A stretch of DNA of 64,000 bases. It comes from Rhodospirillales bacterium URHD0017 (lineage in GTDB: Bacteria > Pseudomonadota > Alphaproteobacteria > Reyranellales > Reyranellaceae). Of the stretch, positions 1-9,177 are shown in pieces (the first letter of the stretch is position 1; every line of letters starts with the position of its first letter). Location: contig FODP01000001.1 in the NCBI GenBank assembly GCA_900110395.1, positions 558,001-622,000 of the forward strand, in the 5' to 3' direction. Both the position numbers and the translations under genes were made by a program. Below the pieces are notes generated by a model. It had not been told where the DNA came from. It made no database searches and worked only from the letters and a program-made list of their open reading frames with translations.

Positions 1-943
1 TGAGGTAGTCCTCCTGCCGCATCGCGAGCAGCGCGGCCTGGCGGATCTTCGGATTGTCGAACGGCTTGGTCAGGTGGTTGAAGCGGATGATGAACTGCTG
101 GCCGAGCGGGTTCCAATTGACGGTCTGCACGTTCTTGTCGGCCTTCAGCAACGGCAGGAGGTCGTGCGGCACGTTCTCGATCATGTCGATCTCGCCCGCG
201 ATCAGCGCGTTCACCTGCTGCGTCGGGTCGGGCATGTCGACGAACTCGACGCGGTCGACCTTCACGACCTTGCCGCCGGCCAGGCCCGAGGCGGGTTCTG
301 GCCGCGCCTTGTACTTCGGGTTCTTGAGATAGACGTGCCGCTCGCCCGGCTTGGACTGGTCCTTCTGGTAGATGAACGGGCCGGAGCCGACCTGGCTGTC
401 GATCTGCTTGAACGGATCGGTGGCGGCGACCGCCTTGGGCATCATGAACGGCACGTTGGACGACTGCTTGCCGAGCGAATCGAGCACCAGGCCGTACGGC
501 TCCTTGAGTTTTATGGTGAAGGTCCTGGCGTCGACCGGCTTCACCTCGGTGACGAACTCCATCAGCTTCTGGCCCATCGAATCGCGCGCCGCCCAGCGCT
601 TGATCGAGACGACGCAGTCCTCCGCCGTGACCGGCTGGCGGTCATGCCATTCCAGTCCGTCGCGCAGGGTGAAGGTCCACAGCGTCTTGTCCGGCGACAC
701 CTCGTATTTGTCGACCATCTGCGGCTTCACTTCGTTCTTCTCGTCGGTCGAGAACAACGTGTCGTAGACCATGTAGCCGTGGTCGCGGGTGACGTAGGCC
801 GTCGTCCAGATCGGGTCAAGGATCGTCAGGTTGCCGTTCTGCACGAACTTCAGCGTCTTGCCCTGACCCAAGGCGGGCACGGCGGCCACCAGGGCGAGCG
901 TAGCGACACCAGCCGCAAGAGTGCGGCGACAGATCTTGAGCAT
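1..943 (-). CDS. Peptide-type ABC transporter substrate-binding protein (N-terminal part, cut by window start)
   Basis: Extracytoplasmic solute-binding protein, family 5 (dipeptide/oligopeptide/nickel type). The frame runs off the left edge, so only the first 314 residues are visible. The start ATG is at 943-941, followed by a typical signal peptide (MLKICRRTLAAGVATLALVAA, cleavage near ALG-QGK). The mature part shows family features such as LTILDPIWTTAYVTRDHGY, WTFTLRDGLEWHDGQPVTA and, further on, IRFNHLTKPFDNPKIRQA. It would bind peptides or a similar ligand in the periplasm. It has its own promoter region, divergent from the dehydrogenase gene at 1084, so it belongs to an operon extending left of the window and not to the importer at 4.7-11.1 kb. 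The ligand cannot be told. Confidence 0.9.
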   Translation of the reverse strand, partial: MLKICRRTLAAGVATLALVAAVPALGQGKTLKFVQNGNLTILDPIWTTAYVTRDHGYMVYDTLFSTDEKNEVKPQMVDKYEVSPDKTLWTFTLRDGLEWHDRQPVTAEDCVVSIKRWAARDSMGQKLMEFVTEVKPVDARTFTIKLKEPYGLVLDSLGKQSSNVPFMMPKAVAATDPFKQIDSQVGSGPFIYQKDQSKPGERHVYLKNPKYKARPEPASGLAGGKVVKVDRVEFVDMPDPTQQVNALIAGEIDMIENVPHDLLPLLKADKNVQTVNWNPLGQQFIIRFNHLTKPFDNPKIRQAALLAMRQEDYL

Positions 944-1083
944 GTATGCCTCCCAGGCACGTTTATTGACGACTTTTTTGACGTCGTTTCCAACGACCTT
1001 GCCACTCAAAGCATTGTCACGCCAGCCATAAGTAGATTACGAACCCGGTGTCCCGATCTGCTTTTCACTGACAGGCGGCCCAA

Positions 1084-2160
1084 ATGAAGACGTACACCAT
1101 CGCTGCGATCCCGGGAGACGGCATCGGGACCGAGGTCGTGTCGGCCGGTGTCGAGGTGCTGCAAGCCCTGGCGAAGCGCGAGGGAAACTTCGCTTTCAAG
1201 GTCGATCACTTCGACTGGGGCGGCGAGTATTACAAGAAGCATGGCCGCATGATGCCGGCCAACGGCCGCGACCTGATCAGGAAGCACGACGCCATCCTGT
1301 TCGGTTCGGCGGGCCATCCCGACATTCCCGACCACATCACGCTGTGGGGCCTGCGGCTCGCCATTTGCCAGCCGTTCGACCAGTACGCCAACGTCCGGCC
1401 GACGCGCGTTCTGCCCGGCATCACCTCGCCCTTGCGTCATGTGAACGACAAGGAGCTCGACTGGGTGATCGTGCGCGAGAACTCGGAAGGCGAGTACGCC
1501 GGCGTCGGCGGCCGCGTCCATCAAGGCTCGCCGCTCGAGGCGGCGACTGACGTCGCGATGTTCACCCGCCCCGGCGTCGAGCGCATCATGCGCTTCGCCT
1601 TCAGGCTGGCGCAGTCCCGCCCGCGCAAGCTCTTGACCGTCGTCACCAAGTCCAACGCTCAGCGCCACGCCATGGTGATGTGGGACGAGATCGCCGTCGA
1701 GATCGCGCGAGAATTCCCCGACGTCACCTGGGACAAGATGCTGGTCGATGCCATGACCATGCGCATGGTGATCAAGCCGCAGTCGATCGACACGGTGGTG
1801 GCGACCAACCTGCACGCCGACATCCTGTCCGATCTGGCCGCCGCGCTGGCGGGCTCGCTCGGCATCGCGCCCACGGCAAACCTCAATCCCGAGCGCACTT
1901 TCCCCTCGATGTTCGAGCCGATCCACGGCTCGGCGTTCGACATCATGGGCAAGGGCATCGCCAATCCCGTCGGCACCTTCTGGTCGGCCGTCATGCTGCT
2001 CGACCATCTCGGCGAGCCGGCGGCCGGGGCCCGCCTGATGCGGGCGATCGAGCGCGTCACCGCCGACAAGCGCTATCACACGCCCGATCTCGGCGGCACG
2101 GCGCGGACGGCCGACGTCACTGCCGCCGTCATCGGGGCGGTCGAGGGCGCCAACGAATGA
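1084..2160 (+). CDS. Tartrate dehydrogenase / D-malate dehydrogenase family protein
   Basis: NAD-dependent beta-decarboxylating dehydrogenase of the isocitrate/isopropylmalate family, 358 residues. The N-terminal AAIPGDGIGTEVV, the ENSEGEYAG substrate loop, the VTKSNAQRH segment, VDAMTMRMV, the TNLHADILSDLAAALAGSLG stretch and FEPIHGSAFDI are all typical. ENSEGEY, where isopropylmalate dehydrogenase has a different loop, points to the tartrate/D-malate (TtuC/DmlA) branch. Its stop overlaps the start of the VOC gene by ATGA (2157-2160), so the two are probably translated together. The exact substrate (tartrate, D-malate or 3-isopropylmalate) is inferred from family resemblance only. Confidence 0.88.
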   Translation: MKTYTIAAIPGDGIGTEVVSAGVEVLQALAKREGNFAFKVDHFDWGGEYYKKHGRMMPANGRDLIRKHDAILFGSAGHPDIPDHITLWGLRLAICQPFDQYANVRPTRVLPGITSPLRHVNDKELDWVIVRENSEGEYAGVGGRVHQGSPLEAATDVAMFTRPGVERIMRFAFRLAQSRPRKLLTVVTKSNAQRHAMVMWDEIAVEIAREFPDVTWDKMLVDAMTMRMVIKPQSIDTVVATNLHADILSDLAAALAGSLGIAPTANLNPERTFPSMFEPIHGSAFDIMGKGIANPVGTFWSAVMLLDHLGEPAAGARLMRAIERVTADKRYHTPDLGGTARTADVTAAVIGAVEGANE

Positions 2161-2543
2161 ACGCGCTCAGTCATATCCGGCAGCTCGACTACACGGTCAT
2201 CTACGCGCGCGACTTCGCGGCGATGCGCCACTTCTACGAGACGGTGATGGAGTTTCCCGTCATCAACGTGCTGAGCGAGAAGTGGATCGAGTTCGGCATC
2301 GGCTCGACCCGGCTGGCGCTCACGGTTCACGGCAGGTTCAAGGACCAACCGCCGCCGACCGGCGCCCTTTCCCTGCAACTCGCCTTTCGCGTGCCGCCCG
2401 CCGAGGTCGCGAAGTGCGCGGACCTCCTGGCGAGCAGGGGCGTCGAGATGATGTTGCCGGTGACCGACCAGCCGTTCGGCCACCGCACGGTGTTCTTCCG
2501 CGATCCTGACGGCAACGTCCTGGAAATCTACGCCGAGATCTAG
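2157..2543 (+). CDS. VOC (glyoxalase/dioxygenase-fold) family protein
   Basis: Small 128-residue single-domain vicinal-oxygen-chelate protein. It opens with a beta strand (LDYTVIYARDFAAMRHFYET) and ends with the characteristic FFRDPDGNVLEIYAEI, whose glutamate is a usual metal ligand. VOC members act as isomerases, lyases, dioxygenases or binding proteins; the substrate cannot be read from the sequence. It overlaps the upstream dehydrogenase by ATGA and is followed after 11 bases by the nitronate monooxygenase gene. The three genes look like one catabolic operon. Confidence 0.85.
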   Translation: MNALSHIRQLDYTVIYARDFAAMRHFYETVMEFPVINVLSEKWIEFGIGSTRLALTVHGRFKDQPPPTGALSLQLAFRVPPAEVAKCADLLASRGVEMMLPVTDQPFGHRTVFFRDPDGNVLEIYAEI

Positions 2544-2554
2544 AGGGAACGATC

Positions 2555-3520
2555 ATGCCCACCATCGAGACCGCGCTAACCCGCAAACTCGGCATCACCC
2601 ATCCGATCCTGCTGGCGCCGATGGGCTCGGCGGCCGGCGGCAAGCTCGCCGCGGCCGTCACCAACGCGGGCGGCCTCGGCCTGATCGGCTCGGGCTACGC
2701 CGACGCCGCCACCGTCTCGCGCGAGCTTTTGGCCGCCGGCAACGCGCGGGTGGGCGTGGGCTTCATCACCTGGGCGCTCGATGCCAAGCCGGAGGCCCTG
2801 CGCGCCGCACTCGACGCCAAGCCGGCGGCGGTCATGCTCTCGTTCGGTAATCCCGAACCTTATGCGGCGCAGATTCGCGACGCGGGTAGCAAAATCATCT
2901 GCCAGGTGCAGACGCTGACAGAGGCCGAGCAGGCCGTGCGTCTCGGCGCCGACGTGATCATCGCCCAGGGCCGCGACGCCGGCGGCCATTCGGGCACGAC
3001 GCGCGGCACGATGGGATTTGTGCCGGCGGTCGTCGACATTGCCGACAAGATTCCCGTGGTCGCCGCCGGCGGCATCGCCGATGGCCGCGGTCTGGCGGCA
3101 GTGCTGAGCCTGGGCGGCTCGGGCGTGTCGATGGGCACCCGCTTCACGGCGACCCGCGAATCGCTGTGGGACGACGCCATGAAGTCCCGCGTGATCGGCT
3201 CCGGCGGCGATCAGACGGCGCAGACACGGGTATTCGACATCGTCCGCGGCGCGCCGTGGCCGGCGCAATATCCAGGCCGGGCGTTGAGGAACGATTTCTA
3301 CCAGCGCTGGCACGGCAACGAGGAGCAGCTTCAGGCGCAACGCGCCGACGCGGAGAAGGGCTATCTCGCCACCAGGCCCGACGACTTCTCGGCGCGTGTC
3401 ATATGGGCCGGCGAGGGCGTCGATCTGGTGAGGGACGTGCCGGGCGCCGCGGAGCTGATCGAACGGATCGTCGCTGAGGCGGCATCGGTGCTGATGCGCG
3501 GTGCGGAGCTGGTTCGATAA
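2555..3520 (+). CDS. Nitronate monooxygenase (2-nitropropane dioxygenase family)
   Basis: FMN-dependent TIM-barrel enzyme of the nitronate monooxygenase family, 321 residues. Key features are the N-terminal THPILLAPMG, the FMN/active-site segment AQGRDAGGHSG with the family histidine, the phosphate-binding VVAAGGIADGRGLAAVLSLG and GVSMGTRFTATRES. It would oxidise alkyl nitronates such as propionate-3-nitronate, although many family members have unproven substrates. It is the third gene of the operon that starts at 1084, with a GAGGGAACG ribosome-binding site just before the ATG. Confidence 0.88.
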   Translation: MPTIETALTRKLGITHPILLAPMGSAAGGKLAAAVTNAGGLGLIGSGYADAATVSRELLAAGNARVGVGFITWALDAKPEALRAALDAKPAAVMLSFGNPEPYAAQIRDAGSKIICQVQTLTEAEQAVRLGADVIIAQGRDAGGHSGTTRGTMGFVPAVVDIADKIPVVAAGGIADGRGLAAVLSLGGSGVSMGTRFTATRESLWDDAMKSRVIGSGGDQTAQTRVFDIVRGAPWPAQYPGRALRNDFYQRWHGNEEQLQAQRADAEKGYLATRPDDFSARVIWAGEGVDLVRDVPGAAELIERIVAEAASVLMRGAELVR

Positions 3521-3555
3521 GTGCTGACGAGATTGCCGATGTTGACCGCCTCCGT

Positions 3556-4620
3556 CTAAAGCGACTCGCGAAGCTCGATCGACTTGATGCGATACTCGCA
3601 ATTGCCGATCGCTGTCGCGCACCGGGTCAGCAACCTTACGTCGGTCGCGTAGGCCTCGGTCGTGAGATAGATCCGCTGATTGCCGGTTCGCGCCTCGACA
3701 ATGGCTTCGCGCGATATGAATCGATTTTCAGTCGGGTGCAAAAGCACGAAGCCAACAGAACCTCGCTCGACCACGCATTCAAGCTCTACGGTGACGGCGG
3801 CACCGGCCGGCGACCGACCGAGCGGCATTTGCCAGGCATAGCTCCAAATCGGGCCTGCCGCATAGAGCGGTACGGCGGGCTCCTCGGCGCGCCGGCGCGT
3901 GATCGCACGGTCATCGCCACGGCCGAGCATGCGGCAATCCATCCAGACGTAGGTATCGGATTCGAACCGACGCTCCATGATCGGCTCGATCCGCCAAGGA
4001 TGCAGCCGCTCCTTCAGCTTCTCGATGTCGTACCACTCCACCCAGGGCGTGCGTTCGCCATCGGTCAGGCGCCCCCATTCCCGAAACGGCGGCGAGCCTT
4101 CGCGCACCCAACGTTCGCGCGGATAGCAAAGCTCGATCCATCGACCGCCCGGCTTCAGTCGCTCGAGGGCGGCAGCGCTCTCTTCGCGCGCCTCGGCGAA
4201 GGGCATGTGGTGGATCGATCCGATGGCCCACACCGCGTCCACCGGCGGCCCGCGCTCAAGAGCCGCCAGGCCGTCGATGTGAAGCGTTTGGATGTTGAGA
4301 CCGCGGACTTCTGCGATGCGGCGCACGATCTCGAGGTTCGATGGTGCGATATCGCAGCAGGTGATTGCCGCTCCCCGCGAAGCCAACTGCACGGCGTCGA
4401 AGCCGAGCCCGGACCCGATCTCCAGCACGCGCTTGTCGCGCAGGATTTCTCCATAAAGCTCCCAGTACCAGCCGCGGAAGCTTCGGGCGGCCTCGAATTG
4501 CCGCTCCCACCACGCCGAGAGATCGGCCGTAGATGCCTGGAGAAGTTCGTCCGAGAACCGGCGCGGTTGCTGATCGGTACCGCCCGGCACCTCACGCCAC
4601 TTCTCAGCCATCTCACCCAC
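3556..4620 (-). CDS. Class I SAM-dependent methyltransferase
   Basis: 354-residue protein with a clear Rossmann methyltransferase core in the first two-thirds. Motif I is VLEIGSGLGFDAVQLASRG, followed by ITCCDIAPSNLEIVRR and the post-motif VDAVWAIGSIHHMPFAE. The segment LERLKPGGRWIELCYPRERW fits motif III. The last ~110 residues form a separate beta-rich region without a motif I recognise. The gene is convergent with the nitronate monooxygenase gene and lies downstream of the ABC importer genes, 57 bases beyond their end. The acceptor (small molecule, sugar or lipid) is unknown. Confidence 0.85.
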   Translation of the reverse strand: MGEMAEKWREVPGGTDQQPRRFSDELLQASTADLSAWWERQFEAARSFRGWYWELYGEILRDKRVLEIGSGLGFDAVQLASRGAAITCCDIAPSNLEIVRRIAEVRGLNIQTLHIDGLAALERGPPVDAVWAIGSIHHMPFAEAREESAAALERLKPGGRWIELCYPRERWVREGSPPFREWGRLTDGERTPWVEWYDIEKLKERLHPWRIEPIMERRFESDTYVWMDCRMLGRGDDRAITRRRAEEPAVPLYAAGPIWSYAWQMPLGRSPAGAAVTVELECVVERGSVGFVLLHPTENRFISREAIVEARTGNQRIYLTTEAYATDVRLLTRCATAIGNCEYRIKSIELRESL

Positions 4621-4676
4621 GAGCCGGTCAAACGAGATGATCGCCTCCGATCAAGGACCTCTGTCGCATGCTCTGC

Positions 4677-5692
<1,016 letters not shown>

Positions 5693-5696
<4 letters not shown>

Positions 5697-6724
5697 GCCT
5701 GCTCGGCCTCTTCATGATGCAGGAAGCAGCTCGCGAGCTGGCTGGTGCCGACCGGCATCAGGCGCGGCACGGCGGTCGGGCAGCGCGCCATGACGTCGGG
5801 ACAGCGCGGATGGAACGGGCAACCGGGCGGCCGGTTGAAGGGATGGGGCAGGGCGCCGCTGATCACCGGCAGCGCCACGCGCGTCTGGCCGTAGAGGCTC
5901 GGGATCGAGCGCAGCAGGGCCCGCGTGTAGGGATGCTTGGGCGCATGGAAGATGTCGTCGACCGGCCCTTCCTCCATGACGCGGCCGAGATACATGACCA
6001 CGACGTAGCTCGCCATCTGGGCGATCACGCCGAGATCGTGGGTGATGAAGATGATGGCCGTGTTGTAGCGCGCCTGCAGGTCGCGCAGCAGCGCCAGCAC
6101 CTGCGCCTGGGTGGTGACGTCGATCGCCGTCGTCGGCTCGTCGGCGATCAGGAGCCTGGGCTTGCAGGAAAGCGCCATGGCGATCATGGCGCGCTGGCGC
6201 AGGCCGCCCGAGAGCTGCCACGAATAGGTGTCGATGCGCTGCTCGGGCATCGAGATGCCGACGTCGCGGAACAAACCGACCGTGATGTCGCGCGCCTCGC
6301 TGCGGCTCATCTTCTTGCCGGCCTGCCAGCGATGGCTGTGCAGCAGGATCGCCTCGACGATCTGGTCGCCCACCGTGTGGACGGGACTGAAGGCCGCCAT
6401 CGGCTCCTGCGGGATCAGAGCGATCTCGCCGCCGCGGATGTCGCGCATCTCCGCCCCACGCGGCGGCAGCCGCGCGAGATCGACGACGCCATTGTCGCGG
6501 CGGAAGTGGATCTCGCCCTTGGTGATGCGGCCCGGCCGCTCGATCAGCTGCAGGATCGCCCGCATGGTGACGCTCTTGCCGCAGCCCGATTCGCCGACCA
6601 CGCCCAGCACCTGGCCCGGCATGACGTCGAAGCTGGTGCCGTCGACCGCGCGCACCAGGCCCTCGTCGAGGGCGAAGGAAACGCGGAGGTCGCGCACGGA
6701 GAGGAGAGGCTGGTTGGCGTTCAC
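5693..6724 (-). CDS. Peptide-type ABC transporter ATP-binding protein, OppD/DppD-like
   Basis: Partner ATPase of the importer, 343 residues when read from the GTG at 6724-6722. That start lies 8 bases after the stop of the upstream permease gene and gives [20 protein letters not shown], the correct length for the family; longer readings would run through the permease gene. Walker A is [16 protein letters not shown], the signature is [16 protein letters not shown] and Walker B is [31 protein letters not shown] is the C-terminal cysteine motif of oligopeptide ATPases. Note the signature LSGGLRQR where LSGGQ is usual; this variant is common in the D-type subunit. Confidence 0.94.
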
Positions 6725-6732
6725 GGGCGTAC

Positions 6733-7851
6733 TCAATGACTGTACGGATCGGCGGCATCGCGCAGGCCGTCGCCGACGAGGTTGAAGGCGAGCACGGCCA
6801 CGATCACGACCAGGCCCGGGATCAGCAGCCAGGGCGCCAGCGCCAGGGTCTGGATGTTCTGCGCCTCCTGCAGCAGCACGCCCCAGCTGATCGCCGGGGG
6901 CCGGATGCCGAGGCCGAGGAAGGAGAGCGAGGTCTCGTTGATGATCATCACCGGGATGGCGAGCGAGCTTGTCGCGATGATGTGGCTCAGGAACGTCGGC
7001 ACCATGTGGCGCAGGATGATGCGCATGCGCGAGCAGCCGGCGAGGCGGGCGGCCAGGACGAAATCCTCCTCGCGCAGGGCGAGGAAGCGGCCGCGCACCT
7101 CGCGGCCCAGGGTCGTCCAGCCGACCAGCGACAGGATCACGGTGATGGCGAAGAAGATCTGGGTCGGCGTCCAGTCGCGCGGCAGGGCGGCGCTGAGAGC
7201 CAGCCAGATCGGGATGGTGGGGACGGACTGCAAGAGCTCGATCAGGCGCTGGATCACCGAATCGGTCTTGCCGCCGACATAGCCCGAGATGCCGCCCAGG
7301 ACGACGCCCAGGATGACGCTGAGCGCCACGGCGACCAGGCCAACGGTCATGGATGTCTGCGTGCCATGCATGATGCGCGACCACTGATCGCGGCCCAGCC
7401 GATCGGAGCCCAGCAGGAAGATGCGCTGGTTGGGATCGACCGGCACGATCAGGTGGCGGGTGGTCTCGAACAGGCCGAAGACCTTCCATTTGTAGCCGGT
7501 GCCGAAGAAGGTGACCGGCACCTTCTTCTTGGCATCGGTCGTCCATTCCATGCGCAAGGTTGTGGGATTGCGCTTGCCGACGATGGCGGGCACCCAGGGC
7601 GCCCAGCCGCCGTCGTCGAACAAGTGCACCGTCTGCACCGGGATGAAGGCCTGCCGCGCATCGGTGCGCTCAGGGTCCTGCGTCGAGAAGAAATCCGGGA
7701 CCAGGACGATGGTGTACATGAAGATCAGCAGCACCGCGCTCGCCATGGCGAGGTGATGGCGCCGGAAGCGCCACCACACGAGCTTCCAGTTGGAGGCGAC
7801 GGCGATCCGGTCCTCGGCCTCCTTGCCGACGGTGATGTCTGCCGTTGTCAT
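6733..7851 (-). CDS. Peptide-type ABC transporter permease, OppC/DppC-like, with long periplasmic insertion
   Basis: Inner-membrane permease, 372 residues. An N-terminal OppC_N-type segment and first membrane helix (LAMASAVLLIFMYTIVLVPD) are followed by about 100 residues of soluble sequence before FLLGSDRLGRDQWSRIMHG, the motif that normally follows much sooner. The binding-protein-dependent transport domain then has four or five helices and the EAA-like loop EEDFVLAARLAGCSRMRI. The extra segment (roughly residues 55-130, with ERTDARQAF and TTDAKKKVPVTFFG) makes it some 70 residues longer than classic DppC and probably faces the periplasm. It sits between the DppB-like and DppD-like genes. 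Confidence 0.93.
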   Translation of the reverse strand: MTTADITVGKEAEDRIAVASNWKLVWWRFRRHHLAMASAVLLIFMYTIVLVPDFFSTQDPERTDARQAFIPVQTVHLFDDGGWAPWVPAIVGKRNPTTLRMEWTTDAKKKVPVTFFGTGYKWKVFGLFETTRHLIVPVDPNQRIFLLGSDRLGRDQWSRIMHGTQTSMTVGLVAVALSVILGVVLGGISGYVGGKTDSVIQRLIELLQSVPTIPIWLALSAALPRDWTPTQIFFAITVILSLVGWTTLGREVRGRFLALREEDFVLAARLAGCSRMRIILRHMVPTFLSHIIATSSLAIPVMIINETSLSFLGLGIRPPAISWGVLLQEAQNIQTLALAPWLLIPGLVVIVAVLAFNLVGDGLRDAADPYSH

Positions 7852-7890
7852 TGGACCGCGGGCCTCCAGGCCCGCTCATTTTCATGCCTT

Positions 7891-7993
7891 TCATGTTCCT
7901 CTCCCCCGCCAGGGGGAGAGGTTAGGAGAGGGGGAATCGACGGATGTAACCCCCTCTCCCAGCCTCTCCCCCTAGCGGAGGAGAGGAGCATGA
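7891..7993. repeat. Long imperfect inverted repeat between two permease genes
   Basis: Two arms of about 45 bases, starting TCATGTTCCTCTCCCCC at 7891 and ending GAGGAGAGGAGCATGA at 7993, are complementary with several mismatches. They are purine/pyrimidine-biased (runs of CTCTCC and GGGGGAGAGG). The element fills the gap between the DppB-like and DppC-like genes and would form a strong hairpin in the shared transcript. It looks like a dispersed intergenic palindrome and could stabilise or attenuate the mRNA. Confidence 0.7.
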
Positions 7994-8041
7994 GGGTGGA
8001 GATGGAGATCGAAGTGATGGACGAGGCGAACACCGCCATCG

Positions 8042-9028
8042 CTAACCTCCCACCCGGATGCGCGGGTCGACCAGCGCGAGGAGGATGTCGGAGAGCAGCG
8101 TGCCGACGATGGTGAGGAAGGAGTAGATCAGCAGGATGCCGCCGGCGAGGTACATGTCCTGGTTGACCAGCGCGCGCAGCAGCAGCGGGCCGATGTTGGG
8201 CAGGTTCATCACCGTGGCCACGATCAGGCTGCCCGAGAACAGCATCGGCAGGTACCAGCCGATGGTGCTGATCAGCGGGTTGAAGGCCAGCCGCACGGGA
8301 TAGCGCAGCACCAGCCGCCATTCCCGCATGCCCTTGGCGCGCGCCGTCACGACGTAGGGCTTGTTGAGCTCGTCCAGGAGGTTGGCGCGCATGATGCGGC
8401 TCAAGCGGGCGGTGCCGGCGATGCCCAGCACCAGAGCCGGCAGCCACAGATGGGCGAGCAAGTCCCACAACTTGCCCCAGCTCCACGGCGCGTCGGCGTA
8501 CTCGGGCGAGTAGAGGCCGGTGACGCTGAGGTCGAAATAGGCGAAGGCGACCCACATCAGGATCAGCGCCAGCATGAAGTTGGGCGTGGCGACGCCGACA
8601 TAGTTGACGACGGTGAGGATGTGATCGCCGATCGAGCGCGGATGGGTCGCCGAATAGATGCCGGCCGGAATGGCGATCGCCCAGGTCAGCACGAAGGAGA
8701 ACAGGGCGAGCGCCAGGGTGAGGCCGATCTGCTCGCCGATGAGATCGGCGTTGGGCCGCTGATACTCCAGCGACAGGCCGAAGTTGCCGTGCACCAGGTG
8801 CTTCACCCACAGCCAGTACTGCACGATCATCGGCTGATCGAGCCCGTACTGCGCGCGCCATGCCTCGATCTGCTCCTGCGAGATCGACGAGCCCGACGAG
8901 GCCAGCGTGGCGACGTACGCCGTCAGGAAGTCGCCCGGCGGCGCCTGGATGATGACGAAGATGACGAAGGAGTAGATCACCATCAGCAGCGGCAGGAGCG
9001 CCAGCCGCTGCAGGATGTAACGGGTCAT
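8042..9028 (-). CDS. Peptide-type ABC transporter permease, OppB/DppB-like
   Basis: Inner-membrane permease of 328 residues, the usual length for this subunit. The N-terminus MTRYILQRLALLPLLMVIYS is the typical first helix. A periplasmic loop holds EAWRAQYGLDQPMIVQYW and NFGLSLEYQRP. The domain continues with helices and the EAA loop NKPYVVTARAKGMREWRL, then ends DILLALVDPRIRVGG. It is the second gene of the importer operon, downstream of the substrate-binding protein. Confidence 0.95.
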   Translation of the reverse strand: MTRYILQRLALLPLLMVIYSFVIFVIIQAPPGDFLTAYVATLASSGSSISQEQIEAWRAQYGLDQPMIVQYWLWVKHLVHGNFGLSLEYQRPNADLIGEQIGLTLALALFSFVLTWAIAIPAGIYSATHPRSIGDHILTVVNYVGVATPNFMLALILMWVAFAYFDLSVTGLYSPEYADAPWSWGKLWDLLAHLWLPALVLGIAGTARLSRIMRANLLDELNKPYVVTARAKGMREWRLVLRYPVRLAFNPLISTIGWYLPMLFSGSLIVATVMNLPNIGPLLLRALVNQDMYLAGGILLIYSFLTIVGTLLSDILLALVDPRIRVGG

Positions 9029-9051
9029 GGGTACGCCACGCTCAAATAGCC

Positions 9052-9169
9052 GTCATCGCGACCGGAGCCGAGCGTAGCGAGGCGTAGCGGAGGGACCTCT
9101 TTTGTCGATGCATCGTCAAAAAAGGTCCCTCGACTGCGCCGCCCTTCGGGCGGCTTCGCTCGGGATGAC
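9052..9169. repeat. Palindromic intergenic repeat (GTCATC ... AGGGACCT / AGGTCCCT ... GATGAC)
   Basis: An inverted repeat whose arms begin GTCATCGCGACCGGAGC at 9052 and end TTCGCTCGGGATGAC at 9169, with AGGGACCTCTTTT and AAAAAAGGTCCCT facing each other near the centre. The same family appears at 11217-11283. It separates the substrate-binding protein gene from the DppB-like permease gene in one operon, so it would form an RNA hairpin after the first cistron. Such hairpins often protect an abundant upstream SBP transcript. Confidence 0.75.
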
Positions 9170-9177
9170 GGGTGTGC

